From NCBI GenBank assembly GCA_964529685.1, contig CAZGZC010000001.1, positions 124,001 through 188,000 on the forward strand: a stretch of DNA of 64,000 nucleotides. Direction: 5' to 3'. This DNA is from JALQUO01 sp964529685. GTDB lineage: Bacteria > Pseudomonadota > Alphaproteobacteria > Rickettsiales > Midichloriaceae. Of the stretch, positions 1 through 8,899 are shown one piece after another. Below the pieces are notes generated by a model. The model was not told the DNA's origin, searched no databases, and was given only the letters and a program-made list of their open reading frames with translations. Made by a program: the position numbers and the translations under genes. Every line of letters starts with the position of its first letter. Within the stretch, counting starts at the first letter, position 1.

Positions 1-1
1 A

Positions 2-628
2 GAAGCAATTGATGCGAAGCTAGAGTTGGTAGTTTGTATTACTGAGGGTATACCTGTGCTAGAAATGCTGAAGGTGAAGAAGGCAGTGAGAAATAGTAAT
101 ACAAGGTTAGTTGGACCTAACTGCCCTGGAGTTATTACCCCTGAGGAATGTAAAATTGGTATTATGCCTGGTTTCATCCATAGAAAGGGAAGAATTGGGA
201 TCGTTTCTCGCTCAGGTACACTAACCTATGAGGCTGCAAATCAGATCACTAAGATAGGTATGGGACAGTCTACTTGCGTTGGGATTGGTGGAGATCCACT
301 TGGTGGTATGAATTTCGTGGATGTGATTTCAATGTTTATGGAAGATGATGAAACTGACGCAATTATCATGATCGGTGAGATTGGTGGTAGAGCTGAAATT
401 GATGCTGCTGAGTTTGTAAAAAGCACAGGTAATAAGAAGCCTGTTATTGGCTTTATTGCTGGTAAGACTGCACCACACGGTAAGAGAATGGGACATGCTG
501 GTGCCATTGTGTCTGGCGGAGATGATACTGCTGCAGCTAAGATGGAGATTATGGAGCGTAATGGATTAGTCGTTGCTGACTCACCAGCTGTGTTAGGTAA
601 AACCGTTGCAAAGGTTTTAGGGAAATAA
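2..628 (+). CDS. sucD: Succinyl-CoA ligase [ADP-forming] subunit alpha (partial, 5' end outside window)
   Basis: The reading frame is open from base 2, so the gene enters from outside the window; about 208 of the usual ~290 residues are visible. SucD with SucC converts succinyl-CoA to succinate with formation of ATP or GTP in the TCA cycle. The visible part holds the end of the CoA-binding domain (VVCITEGIPV, GPNCPGVI) and the ligase domain. The phosphorylated histidine lies in GHAGAIVSGG (codon 494-496). The stop overlaps the start of the next gene by one base (TAATG), which suggests co-transcription. Identification is firm. Confidence 0.97.
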   Translation, partial: EAIDAKLELVVCITEGIPVLEMLKVKKAVRNSNTRLVGPNCPGVITPEECKIGIMPGFIHRKGRIGIVSRSGTLTYEAANQITKIGMGQSTCVGIGGDPLGGMNFVDVISMFMEDDETDAIIMIGEIGGRAEIDAAEFVKSTGNKKPVIGFIAGKTAPHGKRMGHAGAIVSGGDDTAAAKMEIMERNGLVVADSPAVLGKTVAKVLGK

Positions 629-1368
629 TGTCAACTTATCTTAATTTATGCACAGAAGTGTATGAGCTAAGTAAACCTCAACCTCCACATGATGCATACA
701 ACTTCTATAAAAGTTACTTAGAAACTTTTGGAGGTTTAGCTTTAGAGCCAATGTGTGGTACAGGTCGTTTCTTAATACCAATGCTACAAGAAAATTTGAT
801 TGTACATGGATTTGATTCAAGCAATTATATGTTAGAATATCTTGCATCTAAAGCTAAAATTCATAACCTCAAGCCAAAATTTTGGAATAGTGATTTTAGG
901 AATCTTGATGTGAAAGATCAGTACAATGTCATTTTTATTCCTTCTGGATCATTTTGTTTAATCAAAGATTTTGAAGATGCAAAACTTGCTCTGAAGAAAA
1001 TTTATACTTCTTTAAAAGTTAGTGGTGTTTTTGTCTTCGAAGTTGAAACATTATCTTCAATACCACCGCTTGGAGTTTGGAATGGATCAATATGGAAAAA
1101 ATCATACGATGAAAAAATAATTTTGAGTAGTTTTAATACTTTTGAAAATGATATACTGACATCTGTTGCAAAATATGAGCTTGTTAAAGATAACAAAATA
1201 GTTCAAACTGAAGTTGAAGAGCTAAAAATTAAAGTTTATAATATAGATTATCTAAAAAAAATGCTGCAAGATATTGGATTCAAAAAGATTAAAATTTTTA
1301 AAGCTTTTGATAAGGACAAACAGCCAGATATTCAAGATAAGTCAGTAGTTTATGAATGTATAAAATAA
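628..1368 (+). CDS. Class I SAM-dependent methyltransferase of unknown substrate
   Basis: This 246-residue protein has a Rossmann-type methyltransferase motif I at residues 38-48 (LALEPMCGTGR), an acidic residue in HGFDSSNYML after the next strand, and a later segment IFIPSGSFCLI consistent with motif IV. It uses S-adenosylmethionine, but nothing in the sequence gives the acceptor. It starts on the last base of the sucD stop codon and is followed after 10 bases by efp, so it sits between two housekeeping genes as if in one transcript. Its A+T content looks higher than sucD. The family is clear; the function is not. Confidence 0.8.
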   Translation: MSTYLNLCTEVYELSKPQPPHDAYNFYKSYLETFGGLALEPMCGTGRFLIPMLQENLIVHGFDSSNYMLEYLASKAKIHNLKPKFWNSDFRNLDVKDQYNVIFIPSGSFCLIKDFEDAKLALKKIYTSLKVSGVFVFEVETLSSIPPLGVWNGSIWKKSYDEKIILSSFNTFENDILTSVAKYELVKDNKIVQTEVEELKIKVYNIDYLKKMLQDIGFKKIKIFKAFDKDKQPDIQDKSVVYECIK

Positions 1369-1378
1369 AAAATTAAAA

Positions 1379-1945
1379 ATGAAAATAGACGGAGTTAGTA
1401 TTAGAGTTGGTAATATCATTAATTATGAAGGGAAATTATGGGCTGTAACGAAAACAATGCATACACAACCAGGTAAAGGGGGAGCATATATGCAGGTAGA
1501 AATGAAGGATATTCAAGCAGGTACAAAGAAAAACGTTCGTTTTAGAAGTGATGAAACTCTTGAAAGAGTGTCTCTTGAGGAGCATCCAGCACAGTTTATG
1601 TATCAGGATGATGATATTCTTCACTTTATGGATAATACATCTTATGAACAGATTGAAGTTAAAAAGGATCTGATGGATGATATTCAAGTAAAATTTCTAC
1701 AAGAGGGAGGTCAGGTAACTGTTGAGATGCATGACGGTAATGTTCTTTCTATTAAATTACCCGATAAAATGGAATTTGAAGTTGTGGAGTGCGATGTGGC
1801 AATTAAGAATCAAACAGCTGCCTCTTCATATAAACCTGCAGTTCTCTCAAATGGAGTGAAGATTCAGGTTCCACCATTTATTGAAAGTGGTGATAGAATA
1901 GTAGTAAAAGTAGAGCTTCTGGAGTATGTTGAAAGAGCTAAATAA
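1379..1945 (+). CDS. efp: Translation elongation factor P
   Basis: At 188 residues the protein matches the usual length of EF-P. It binds ribosomes stalled at consecutive prolines and stimulates peptide bond formation. The three beta-barrel domains are visible: an N-terminal KOW-like domain, a central domain (residues ~65-125) and a C-terminal OB domain ending with GDRIVVKVELLEYVERAK. The loop lysine that is modified in many bacteria is K33 in TQPGKGGAY. The stop is followed by a 510-base decayed spacer, so this gene probably ends its transcript. Confidence 0.97.
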   Translation: MKIDGVSIRVGNIINYEGKLWAVTKTMHTQPGKGGAYMQVEMKDIQAGTKKNVRFRSDETLERVSLEEHPAQFMYQDDDILHFMDNTSYEQIEVKKDLMDDIQVKFLQEGGQVTVEMHDGNVLSIKLPDKMEFEVVECDVAIKNQTAASSYKPAVLSNGVKIQVPPFIESGDRIVVKVELLEYVERAK

Positions 1946-2455
1946 GGAATGATTCGTTAACAACAGATTCAAGAAACTTGAATTTTAGAATTAGTTGAAT
2001 ATGGTGTTGAATAAGAAAAGAATCTTAAAATAACAAAGACTGAAATCTTGCAGAAAATTACAAAAAAGCAGATCTAGATCAATTGACTCAAGATCAAATT
2101 GATAAAAAACGTTTTTTCGTAATAGATACTCTTGAAAATATGTACAGATAATGTCAGCTATACATCTATTGGAGCGACTAATTCAATTCCATTTTAAAAA
2201 AATAGTCTGGCAGTGGTAAAACAACTCTCATAAGACTTTTAGAATCTTATGGTAGAGATTAATATAAGATGAAGTTGTTTGCTTATACAATCAAATTTAT
2301 AGCTTGTATGAGATTTAAATTATTTTATCCTTCCATTTTTAACTTTACCATATTATAATAAAAATTTTTAAATAAAACCGCTGTGTTTTACTTTGTTTTT
2401 ATGGATTTGTGTCATGCGCATAGTCTTACAATTTGATGAGTTTATTAAATAATTA
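1946..2455 (+). pseudogene. Decayed spacer with remnant of a P-loop protein
   Basis: There is no intact gene here. Two peptide-like pieces survive in different frames. One ends at a TAA near 2151 and reads QLTQDQIDKKRFFVIDTLEN. The other, at 2206-2259, reads SGSGKTTLIRLLESYGRD and carries a perfect Walker A motif (GSGKTT). An in-frame TAG sits directly before it and a TAA directly after. I read this as a dead NTPase gene with several stops and frame changes; the parent family cannot be told. The last ~190 bases before gshA are AT-rich and may hold its promoter, but I see no convincing boxes. Confidence 0.4.
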
Positions 2456-3586
2456 GTGATGTTAGTTAGAGATGTTTTACTTGATCGCAGTAGTGATGTG
2501 TTAGATTGGATAAATAACAGAGATATTAGTATTAGCGGCACTGTTTTATATTCTTCTGTTGATGTACGAGAATCTAAGTTTAAAATAGCTCCAGTTGACA
2601 TAAATCTTTTTCCAAGTGGATTTAATAATTTTTCAAATAAAATTAATCTATTGCGTGATAAATTGAGTAATCTGATTAAAGGTAAGTCAAAGATAGCTCT
2701 ATTGGTGGAAAATTTTACTAGAAATAGAAATTATCTAGCTAACGTTGAAGTTTTAAAAGAATCTTTTGGCGCTATCGAGTTGCTAACAATTGATCCTGAA
2801 TTATTCAGAATTGTAAAATTCTCTTTAGAAGGGAAAATAGAAACTGCTGAACTAGATGATTTTGATATGATAATTTTAAATAATGATCTAAATTCAGGCT
2901 GTCCAGATGAGCTTTTACATGTTAGGCATAAGACTCTCCCTGACCCAAAACTTGGTTGGTATAGACGCAGAAAAAATGTACACCTTGAGTTATATAATCA
3001 ACTTATAGATGAAATGTGTTATGATCTGAAGTTAGATATTGATCCATGGTTGTTGAAAACAATTATTAGTAAGTGTGAAGATGTAGATTTTAGACATAAA
3101 AATGGACTAGAAAAACTAGCTCAAAAAGTAGATGAAGTTCTATTAATGGTTGAAGAAAAATATAAACAACATTCAATTACTGATTGTAAACCACATCTTT
3201 TTGTTAAAGCAAATAATGGAACATTTGGTATGGGCATTATGGTTATTGAGTCTTTTGAAGAGATTTTATCAATTAATAAGCGAAATCGACATAGCATGAG
3301 CATCCTAAAAAATGGTATTAGTAATCTAGAAGTTGTGATTCAAGAAGGCATCCCAACATATCTACAAACAGCAGGTGTGCCAATGGAAAATGTGTTATAT
3401 AGTGTCAATAATGCGTTAATAGGCAAGTTAGTGCGATTTAATCAAAACAAAAATGATAGATCAAACCTAAATTCTATCGGTATGGAAATTAGAGTTAACA
3501 ATAAAGTTGACTTAGTCGATAAAATCACTTCTAAGTTGTGTGATTTAACATCAAAAATTGAATTAAAATTACTAGATACATTATGA
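2456..3586 (+). CDS. gshA: Glutamate-cysteine ligase, proteobacterial GshA type
   Basis: The 376-residue protein resembles the ATP-dependent glutamate-cysteine ligase family first described in Acidithiobacillus (PF08886/TIGR02049), not the E. coli type. Recognisable blocks are YSSVDVRESKFKIAPVD, LFPSGFNNFS, KLGWYRRRKNVHLELYN and the glycine-rich FVKANNGTFGMGIM. It would make gamma-glutamylcysteine, the first step of glutathione synthesis; gshB lies at 19808. An in-frame TAA at 2450 limits the N-terminus; GTG at 2456 or ATG at 2459 may be used. It is somewhat shorter than the type protein as I recall it. The stop overlaps the next start (ATGA), implying coupling. Confidence 0.85.
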   Translation: MMLVRDVLLDRSSDVLDWINNRDISISGTVLYSSVDVRESKFKIAPVDINLFPSGFNNFSNKINLLRDKLSNLIKGKSKIALLVENFTRNRNYLANVEVLKESFGAIELLTIDPELFRIVKFSLEGKIETAELDDFDMIILNNDLNSGCPDELLHVRHKTLPDPKLGWYRRRKNVHLELYNQLIDEMCYDLKLDIDPWLLKTIISKCEDVDFRHKNGLEKLAQKVDEVLLMVEEKYKQHSITDCKPHLFVKANNGTFGMGIMVIESFEEILSINKRNRHSMSILKNGISNLEVVIQEGIPTYLQTAGVPMENVLYSVNNALIGKLVRFNQNKNDRSNLNSIGMEIRVNNKVDLVDKITSKLCDLTSKIELKLLDTL

Positions 3587-4542
3587 AAAACTTATTTCAA
3601 ATTTGTGTTTTACTATTTACGATAGTAAGTAATTCATTTGCAAAGGATAAAATTGATAAGGTAGCGATAGTGGTCCCAGTGGAGCATAGAGCTATGGATG
3701 ATATAGTCAGAGGTGTTAAAGACAATCTAAAAGAGATAATTAATGACGATAAAATAGTAGTTTTCAATGGTATGGGGGATACAAACAACCTAAACGCGAT
3801 AATCAATCAAGTTACTCAAAATGCAGAATATAGCGTCATTATGCCAATTGGAACTAACGCTACATATATGGCAATCGGTGCAACTAAGGACAAGTATATC
3901 GCAAGCTTAGCAAGTACTCTGAACGAAGAAAAGCGCCAGGAATTAATCAGAAATGATCATAAAAATATTACAAATGTATACGATGAAGTGATAAACGAAG
4001 ACATTTTAAGGTTGATTGCAGCAATTAATAAAAGAAATATTCTACTAGTATTTAGTAATGATGAACGAATTATAGATGATGTACAAGAGTTAGAATCACT
4101 GCAAGATAAATATAATATCAAAATACACAAGTTTAACGTAAGTAATGCAACCGATATCTATGCTATGAGTGCAGCCCTTTCTAACATAGATTGTATTTTA
4201 CTACTTAAAGATCACTTTGTCGTCAGTATGATAAATATTATTAGCAGTATTGCTCATGACAAAAATATACCTGTAGTTGCATCTGATGAAGGTTCAACCA
4301 TAGGCGGTGCTGATATAGGACTTGGAATTGATGAATTCGATATAGGAGTTATAGGTGCTCAGGTATTTAAGGAGGTTTTTGATGGCAAAAGTCCTGCTGA
4401 AATTCCAGTTAGAGTGGTGAAAGATATTAAAATATTCTATAATAGTAATAGCAAAATAAACCCTGATGAACTCAAGATTGTATCTAACAATCTTCAATAC
4501 ACACTAAAAGAAGTTTCAATAAATAAGAATGAAGCTTATTAG
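3583..4542 (+). CDS. ABC-type substrate-binding protein (ABC_sub_bind family)
   Basis: The protein has 319 residues with a signal peptide (MKNLFQICVLLFTIVSNSFA) and two Rossmann-like lobes typical of the PF04392 family (TrpX-like). Examples are KVAIVVPVEHRAMDDIVRG at the start and IPVVASDEGSTIGGADIGLG in the second lobe, where family members carry a similar ligand-facing loop. It should be periplasmic and bind a small molecule, possibly an amino acid. No permease or ATPase gene is next to it. Its ATG overlaps the gshA stop by four bases, so the two are co-translated. Substrate unknown. Confidence 0.75.
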   Translation: MKNLFQICVLLFTIVSNSFAKDKIDKVAIVVPVEHRAMDDIVRGVKDNLKEIINDDKIVVFNGMGDTNNLNAIINQVTQNAEYSVIMPIGTNATYMAIGATKDKYIASLASTLNEEKRQELIRNDHKNITNVYDEVINEDILRLIAAINKRNILLVFSNDERIIDDVQELESLQDKYNIKIHKFNVSNATDIYAMSAALSNIDCILLLKDHFVVSMINIISSIAHDKNIPVVASDEGSTIGGADIGLGIDEFDIGVIGAQVFKEVFDGKSPAEIPVRVVKDIKIFYNSNSKINPDELKIVSNNLQYTLKEVSINKNEAY

Positions 4543-4885
4543 CAATAAGCTACTTTTGATAGTATAATTTAGATTTGAGATAACTTCTGTTCAATTAGTT
4601 GTGAGATTGATTTTTTTGTGGATCAAAAGTTGTATTTTAGTAATCTGTGAGTGAATCAATAACAGAGAATTTTAATAACTTAGAGATAAGCTTATTGAAG
4701 CTCAATCAGAAAAGGAAAAATATAAGTCTCAGTTGATGAAATTCTATAAAAGATACAAAAATAAATACATCAATTGTTGAGAAAAATATGGCTTTAGTCA
4801 GAAATAACTTGAAACTTCGTTAACAGATCAAAAGTTGTATTTAACAATCCTACCCCACTCAAAGAGGCATCAATAAAGATTAAAC
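4543..4885 (+). pseudogene. Spacer with a short coiled-coil gene remnant and a 17-bp direct repeat
   Basis: No intact gene is present. A frame open from 4679 to a stop at 4778-4780 encodes a charged, helix-like peptide beginning LRDKLIEAQSEKEKYKSQL, preceded by two in-frame stops and without its own start. The 17-mer gatcaaaagttgtattt occurs twice, at 4621-4637 and 4826-4842, flanking this piece. The stretch looks like the remains of a coiled-coil protein gene; the parent is unknown. Confidence 0.35.
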
Positions 4886-5716
4886 TTATTGACGACAAAA
4901 TCTATTTTTGCTTGATAAAACTTTCGAGAGATCAAAGTCTAATTCGCTAGACCTATAAGGATTTATATCAATACCACCACGCCTAGTATAATTTGCATAA
5001 ACCTTAAGTTGTATTGGACTACAATAGTTCATCAACTCATAATAGATATTTTCAATGCAATTTTCATGAAAATCATTATGATTACGAAAAGATAGAATAT
5101 ATCTTAAGAATTGTTCGTGCGATAGTTGCCTGCCTCTATATTCAATTATAAGTGTACCCCAATCCGGCTGATTCGTTATAGGGCAATTAGATCTCAGTAG
5201 ATTTGAGTACAACTTCTCAGAGAGAATTTCATTTCCTGTAACACAAAGATACTTTTGACGAGAATTAAAATCAAAATTATCAATCTTGAGTTGTATATTG
5301 TCGAGACAAATACCATTTGGAGTAGTAATATTAAATCGTGAATTGAGATCGAAAAGCTCTACAAAAATATCAGTCTCAAGCGCATTAGATAAATCTTGTG
5401 TAATTGTATTAATTACAGATTGTTTTGATACAAACTTAGAGTTATTAAAAGAATTGAGGTATAATTTAAGGGATTTTGATTCAATTAATTTAGATGATTC
5501 GCTTAAATATAGAATATTACCGACTGCAACTTGTGGCATACAATTTAAATCAAGCCACGAAAGCTCATATGCATGCCATAAATCATATCCAAACATTGCA
5601 ATTTTTCTATTTTGTGCTATCCTATTTATGGGATAGAGTAAATTTGAATTATAAATATCGCTGTAAATAGTCTTTTTTCCAAGGAGCGACGAAGCTATTT
5701 GTGACATAGAATTCAT
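4886..5716 (-). CDS. queF: NADPH-dependent 7-cyano-7-deazaguanine (preQ0) reductase
   Basis: QueF reduces preQ0 to preQ1 in queuosine synthesis, a tRNA wobble modification. The protein is of the long two-domain type (~276 residues). The catalytic cysteine is in LRSNCPITNQPDWG, with the aspartate of the same block acting as proton donor. The NADPH-binding E-S-K-S-L-K-like block reads SESSKLIESKSLKLYLNSFN. The frame stays open to 5746, but that would overlap the divergent gene at 5726. I prefer the internal ATG at 5716 (MNSMSQIASSLLGKK), which aligns better with E. coli QueF. The gene stands alone on this strand. Confidence 0.92.
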   Translation of the reverse strand: MNSMSQIASSLLGKKTIYSDIYNSNLLYPINRIAQNRKIAMFGYDLWHAYELSWLDLNCMPQVAVGNILYLSESSKLIESKSLKLYLNSFNNSKFVSKQSVINTITQDLSNALETDIFVELFDLNSRFNITTPNGICLDNIQLKIDNFDFNSRQKYLCVTGNEILSEKLYSNLLRSNCPITNQPDWGTLIIEYRGRQLSHEQFLRYILSFRNHNDFHENCIENIYYELMNYCSPIQLKVYANYTRRGGIDINPYRSSELDFDLSKVLSSKNRFCRQ

Positions 5717-5725
5717 TTTAATTTT

Positions 5726-6526
5726 ATGATGAAAAAAATATTGCAAAATATCTTTACCATAATTTTTATTCTTGTTTCGATACAGATCGATACTGCTTAT
5801 ACATTCGATTGCGATACGAGAAATGTAGATCCAGAGTTGCTATGCCTTGTATCATCATCCTATTACGAGAGAAAATATAATATTCCAAAACATCTCCTAA
5901 GATCAATTTCGATTGTTGAATCTGGTAAGTGGAATAGTGAATATAAGATGACTTTTGCTTGGCCATGGGTTGTAGGCATAGATGGTAAAGGTGAGTATTT
6001 TAAATCATATAATGAGGCTGCAGTCTTTCTTAGAAAAGCGATAGCGCGGGGTGCAAATGTCGATATAGGATGTCATCAAATTAACTGGAAGTATCACGGA
6101 CACAACTTTAATAAACCAGAAGATCTATTACATCCAAAAATCAATGCTGCCTATGCTGCACACTTCTTAGTTGAAAAATTCAATGCTTCTAAAAACTGGA
6201 GTAAAGCTGTAGCTCATTATCACTCTAGTACACCACAATTTAGTGATCGATATCTAAAAAAAGTTCACAATATTTTAGAAAATATGAAAGGCAAAGATGG
6301 TATGAGATATAGTGAGTATATGAAAAATGCAACTTCGAATATATCTAAAAATCATAACATATTATATTCTGCTAAAAATCTCATAAAGAAATCTATAATT
6401 CGAAATAAAGATACTACTGTCTTAGATGGACATATAAAAAGTAAAAAACAAAATATTAATGAAATATCGGATATGATGGTTTTTTCAGTTGAATTGCCGG
6501 CAAATTCATCTATTCTAGGAAACTAG
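5726..6526 (+). CDS. Lytic transglycosylase (SLT-fold), secreted
   Basis: This 266-residue protein has a signal peptide (~residues 1-25) followed by a transglycosylase SLT domain. The catalytic glutamate is E65 in SISIVESGKW. Later blocks VDIGCHQINWKYHG and INAAYAAHFLVEKF, then KAVAHYHS, match the domain's QIN and tyrosine-containing motifs. It would cleave peptidoglycan in the periplasm and might open the wall for a flagellum or a secretion system, though no neighbour proves which. The last ~70 residues are basic and unassigned. It is divergent from queF with only 9 bases between the chosen starts, and the next gene follows after 19 bases. Confidence 0.82.
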   Translation: MMKKILQNIFTIIFILVSIQIDTAYTFDCDTRNVDPELLCLVSSSYYERKYNIPKHLLRSISIVESGKWNSEYKMTFAWPWVVGIDGKGEYFKSYNEAAVFLRKAIARGANVDIGCHQINWKYHGHNFNKPEDLLHPKINAAYAAHFLVEKFNASKNWSKAVAHYHSSTPQFSDRYLKKVHNILENMKGKDGMRYSEYMKNATSNISKNHNILYSAKNLIKKSIIRNKDTTVLDGHIKSKKQNINEISDMMVFSVELPANSSILGN

Positions 6527-6545
6527 ATGTGAGTAAAATTCTAGT

Positions 6546-7586
6546 ATGAGTTATATAAAAGATACTTTTTCTCGATTTAGACAGTTTTTGATCGATTCAG
6601 TTGACGCTATAAAGTACGTGTTAAATCAATTAACTCTTAATAATCTGAAAAACTTACTAAAAAGCGAATATTCTGATATAAGACTCAAGTTATCAGACTT
6701 AAAGGGTACGAATTGGGATCTTGCACAATATCATTTTGTAGCAGGTAATCATAATGATGCCATAATGAGATTTAAAATACTACAAAAGAGCAACTATAGG
6801 TTATTAGAAACTTACTATTTTCTTGGAAGAATCTATCTCGAAAAAAATAATAAACCTATGGCAAAAGAGTGTCTGGATGCTTATTTATCTTCACAAAATA
6901 AACAATATCAAGCTGAAGCCGAGTACTGTGTTTCTATTTTGCATAATGCTGAGATCAATACAATTCCTAGTAGCATTATTGTTAATAAGCGGAATAGAAT
7001 TGCTCTAAACTTAGAAAGATCAAATCTAGATACAGCAATTCTTAACAGGTATTATGCAGTTATTAATCTTCTCAAAGTAGTAATAAATCATAATGAAAAA
7101 ATTTTAGAGATTGGCTGTAATATAGGTATTTTAGGTAGAATTATTAGAGATACTTTTGATAGCAAAATTCAGTATTTTGAAGGTACAGAAATAGCTCTAA
7201 AGGCATTAGAAGTAGCATCTATGATGCATATAGGTACTAAAGCTCTTTATGATAAAACAACCTTTATCAAGGATGTTTCATGCATAGCCGAAAGTAATAA
7301 CACTTATTCGATGGTATTAATGACTGATATTTTGACTGTTTATAGCGATTTACCGCATCTTTTTCTTAAACTTTTTATTATATTGGATAATCCTGGAACA
7401 GCAGTTGTTGGTGCAAGAGTGATTAAAAATCAGATATGCAAAAATATTGAATTTATTTATCCAATTGAGGAGTTTAGATACTCTCATTCTTATATTATAG
7501 AAACGGCTGTATCATGTGGGTTTCAATTGAGAGAGAGCTATGATATAGGTGATGGTTTTGAGGTATATGTTTTTAAAAAGATCTAA
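6546..7586 (+). CDS. TPR-like protein with C-terminal methyltransferase domain
   Basis: The 346-residue protein has two parts. Residues ~60-135 look like two or three tetratricopeptide helices (AQYHFVAGNHNDAIMRFKIL, LGRIYLEKNNKPMAKECLD). Residues ~185-346 form a SAM-methyltransferase-like domain with motif I as ILEIGCNIGILGRII. Proteins with this layout occur in alphaproteobacteria, but the acceptor is not known to me. It lies between the transglycosylase and bamB with short spacers (19 and 1 bases), so it is probably in the same envelope-related transcript. The final ~60 residues are well preserved, with no sign of truncation. Confidence 0.65.
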   Translation: MSYIKDTFSRFRQFLIDSVDAIKYVLNQLTLNNLKNLLKSEYSDIRLKLSDLKGTNWDLAQYHFVAGNHNDAIMRFKILQKSNYRLLETYYFLGRIYLEKNNKPMAKECLDAYLSSQNKQYQAEAEYCVSILHNAEINTIPSSIIVNKRNRIALNLERSNLDTAILNRYYAVINLLKVVINHNEKILEIGCNIGILGRIIRDTFDSKIQYFEGTEIALKALEVASMMHIGTKALYDKTTFIKDVSCIAESNNTYSMVLMTDILTVYSDLPHLFLKLFIILDNPGTAVVGARVIKNQICKNIEFIYPIEEFRYSHSYIIETAVSCGFQLRESYDIGDGFEVYVFKKI

Positions 7587-7587
7587 T

Positions 7588-8898
7588 ATGAGTTGTATTT
7601 TTCGATACGGAATTTTCTTGAGCACTCTTATTCTTGCTGCTTGTAGTGATAAAAAAAGTGAAATTGCAACTGAGAATGGTAAATATTTCGTTGAATCTCT
7701 AGGTGAAAATGTTGATAAAAAAGATTTAGAGCAATCTATAGTCATCCAAAGTACTGACAGTAATTACAATTATAGATATGGTTCTATCAATGCGAAGTTA
7801 TCACAAAATATAATTTCTAGTAGGATCGATCGTTATGTGAATGATGACATTAAGGTTTTTTCAAATCCTTTCTTGATCAATAATAGTATTGCTACTTTAA
7901 GTAGCAGTGGTAAACTTACAAAAGCTACCTTGTCTGATAATGGAAAAACATCGATAATATGGCAAAAAACTGTAGATTCAAACTTCTGTAATGACCTTTC
8001 AGTTGGTCTGATCGAGGATATAGTTGTGACAACATGCGGTAGTAATATTATTAGGGGATTTAGCTATAAAAATGGTGAAGAGTTGTGGAAACTTGAGGTC
8101 GATAGCCTAATAGCATCAAAACCGCTGTTTACAAGGGATGCAGCAATTTTCTTCGCAAAAAATGATAGTGCTTATGCTGTGAATTATAAATCAGGTCAGT
8201 TGCAATGGTATCTACCAAATGTTTTTAATGAAAATAATAGATCTCTTTTTTCTGTAACACCACTTCTAGTTGATGGATATATCATTCAGCAGACTTATGA
8301 TGATGAACTGAGAGCAATAAATGCTGTAAATGGCCAAATTGAGTGGATTGCAAATGTGAGTCATAAGTACCAAAATGTTAAGGGAAAAGAATTTCTCAAC
8401 CATTACGGCAATATAGCTTATGATGGAGTTGATAAAACTCTCTATATAAATAATAGTAGCGGAGCTATTGTAAAGCTGAAGGTTGGCTCTAATAAGCCTG
8501 ATTGGGTAGTATCTGTTGTTGTTTCAAAACCAGTCTGGTTGCTCAGTAATATTATACTTGCAGTTGATGATTTAGGATCTATAATTGCCTTATCTAAGGC
8601 TGATGGGAAAATTATTTGGTCAAATAATATCTTGAAGAACATTATAAAAGAGAGTAATAAGAAGGATATTTTTGGTAAGCCTAAGCCATATAATGAGATA
8701 TCTTTAACTGCACCTATCGTTATAGATGGCAAGATTGTTGTAATTTCAAGTAATAATAAATTGCTGACGATTTCACCTAAAAATGGCAAGATTATAGAAG
8801 TAAAAAGTTATGGTCAAAATATCTTCGGACAGCCATTTGTACATGATGGAAATGTCTATGTTATGACTAATAATGGTAGGCAGATAATTAAACTTTAA
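7588..8898 (+). CDS. bamB: Outer membrane assembly lipoprotein BamB (PQQ-like beta-propeller)
   Basis: The protein carries a lipoprotein signal with lipobox LILAAC (C19) when started at ATG 7588, two bases after the upstream stop; the frame itself opens earlier, at 7549, inside the previous gene. The body is a series of PQQ-type propeller blades, e.g. LTKATLSDNGKTSIIWQK, YKNGEELWKLEVDS, YKSGQLQWYLPN, AVNGQIEWIANVSH and KADGKIIWSNNIL. BamB is the scaffold subunit of the BAM complex that folds outer membrane proteins. In many alphaproteobacteria it adjoins der; here der is 15 kb away. Confidence 0.88.
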   Translation: MSCIFRYGIFLSTLILAACSDKKSEIATENGKYFVESLGENVDKKDLEQSIVIQSTDSNYNYRYGSINAKLSQNIISSRIDRYVNDDIKVFSNPFLINNSIATLSSSGKLTKATLSDNGKTSIIWQKTVDSNFCNDLSVGLIEDIVVTTCGSNIIRGFSYKNGEELWKLEVDSLIASKPLFTRDAAIFFAKNDSAYAVNYKSGQLQWYLPNVFNENNRSLFSVTPLLVDGYIIQQTYDDELRAINAVNGQIEWIANVSHKYQNVKGKEFLNHYGNIAYDGVDKTLYINNSSGAIVKLKVGSNKPDWVVSVVVSKPVWLLSNIILAVDDLGSIIALSKADGKIIWSNNILKNIIKESNKKDIFGKPKPYNEISLTAPIVIDGKIVVISSNNKLLTISPKNGKIIEVKSYGQNIFGQPFVHDGNVYVMTNNGRQIIKL

Positions 8899-8899
8899 A

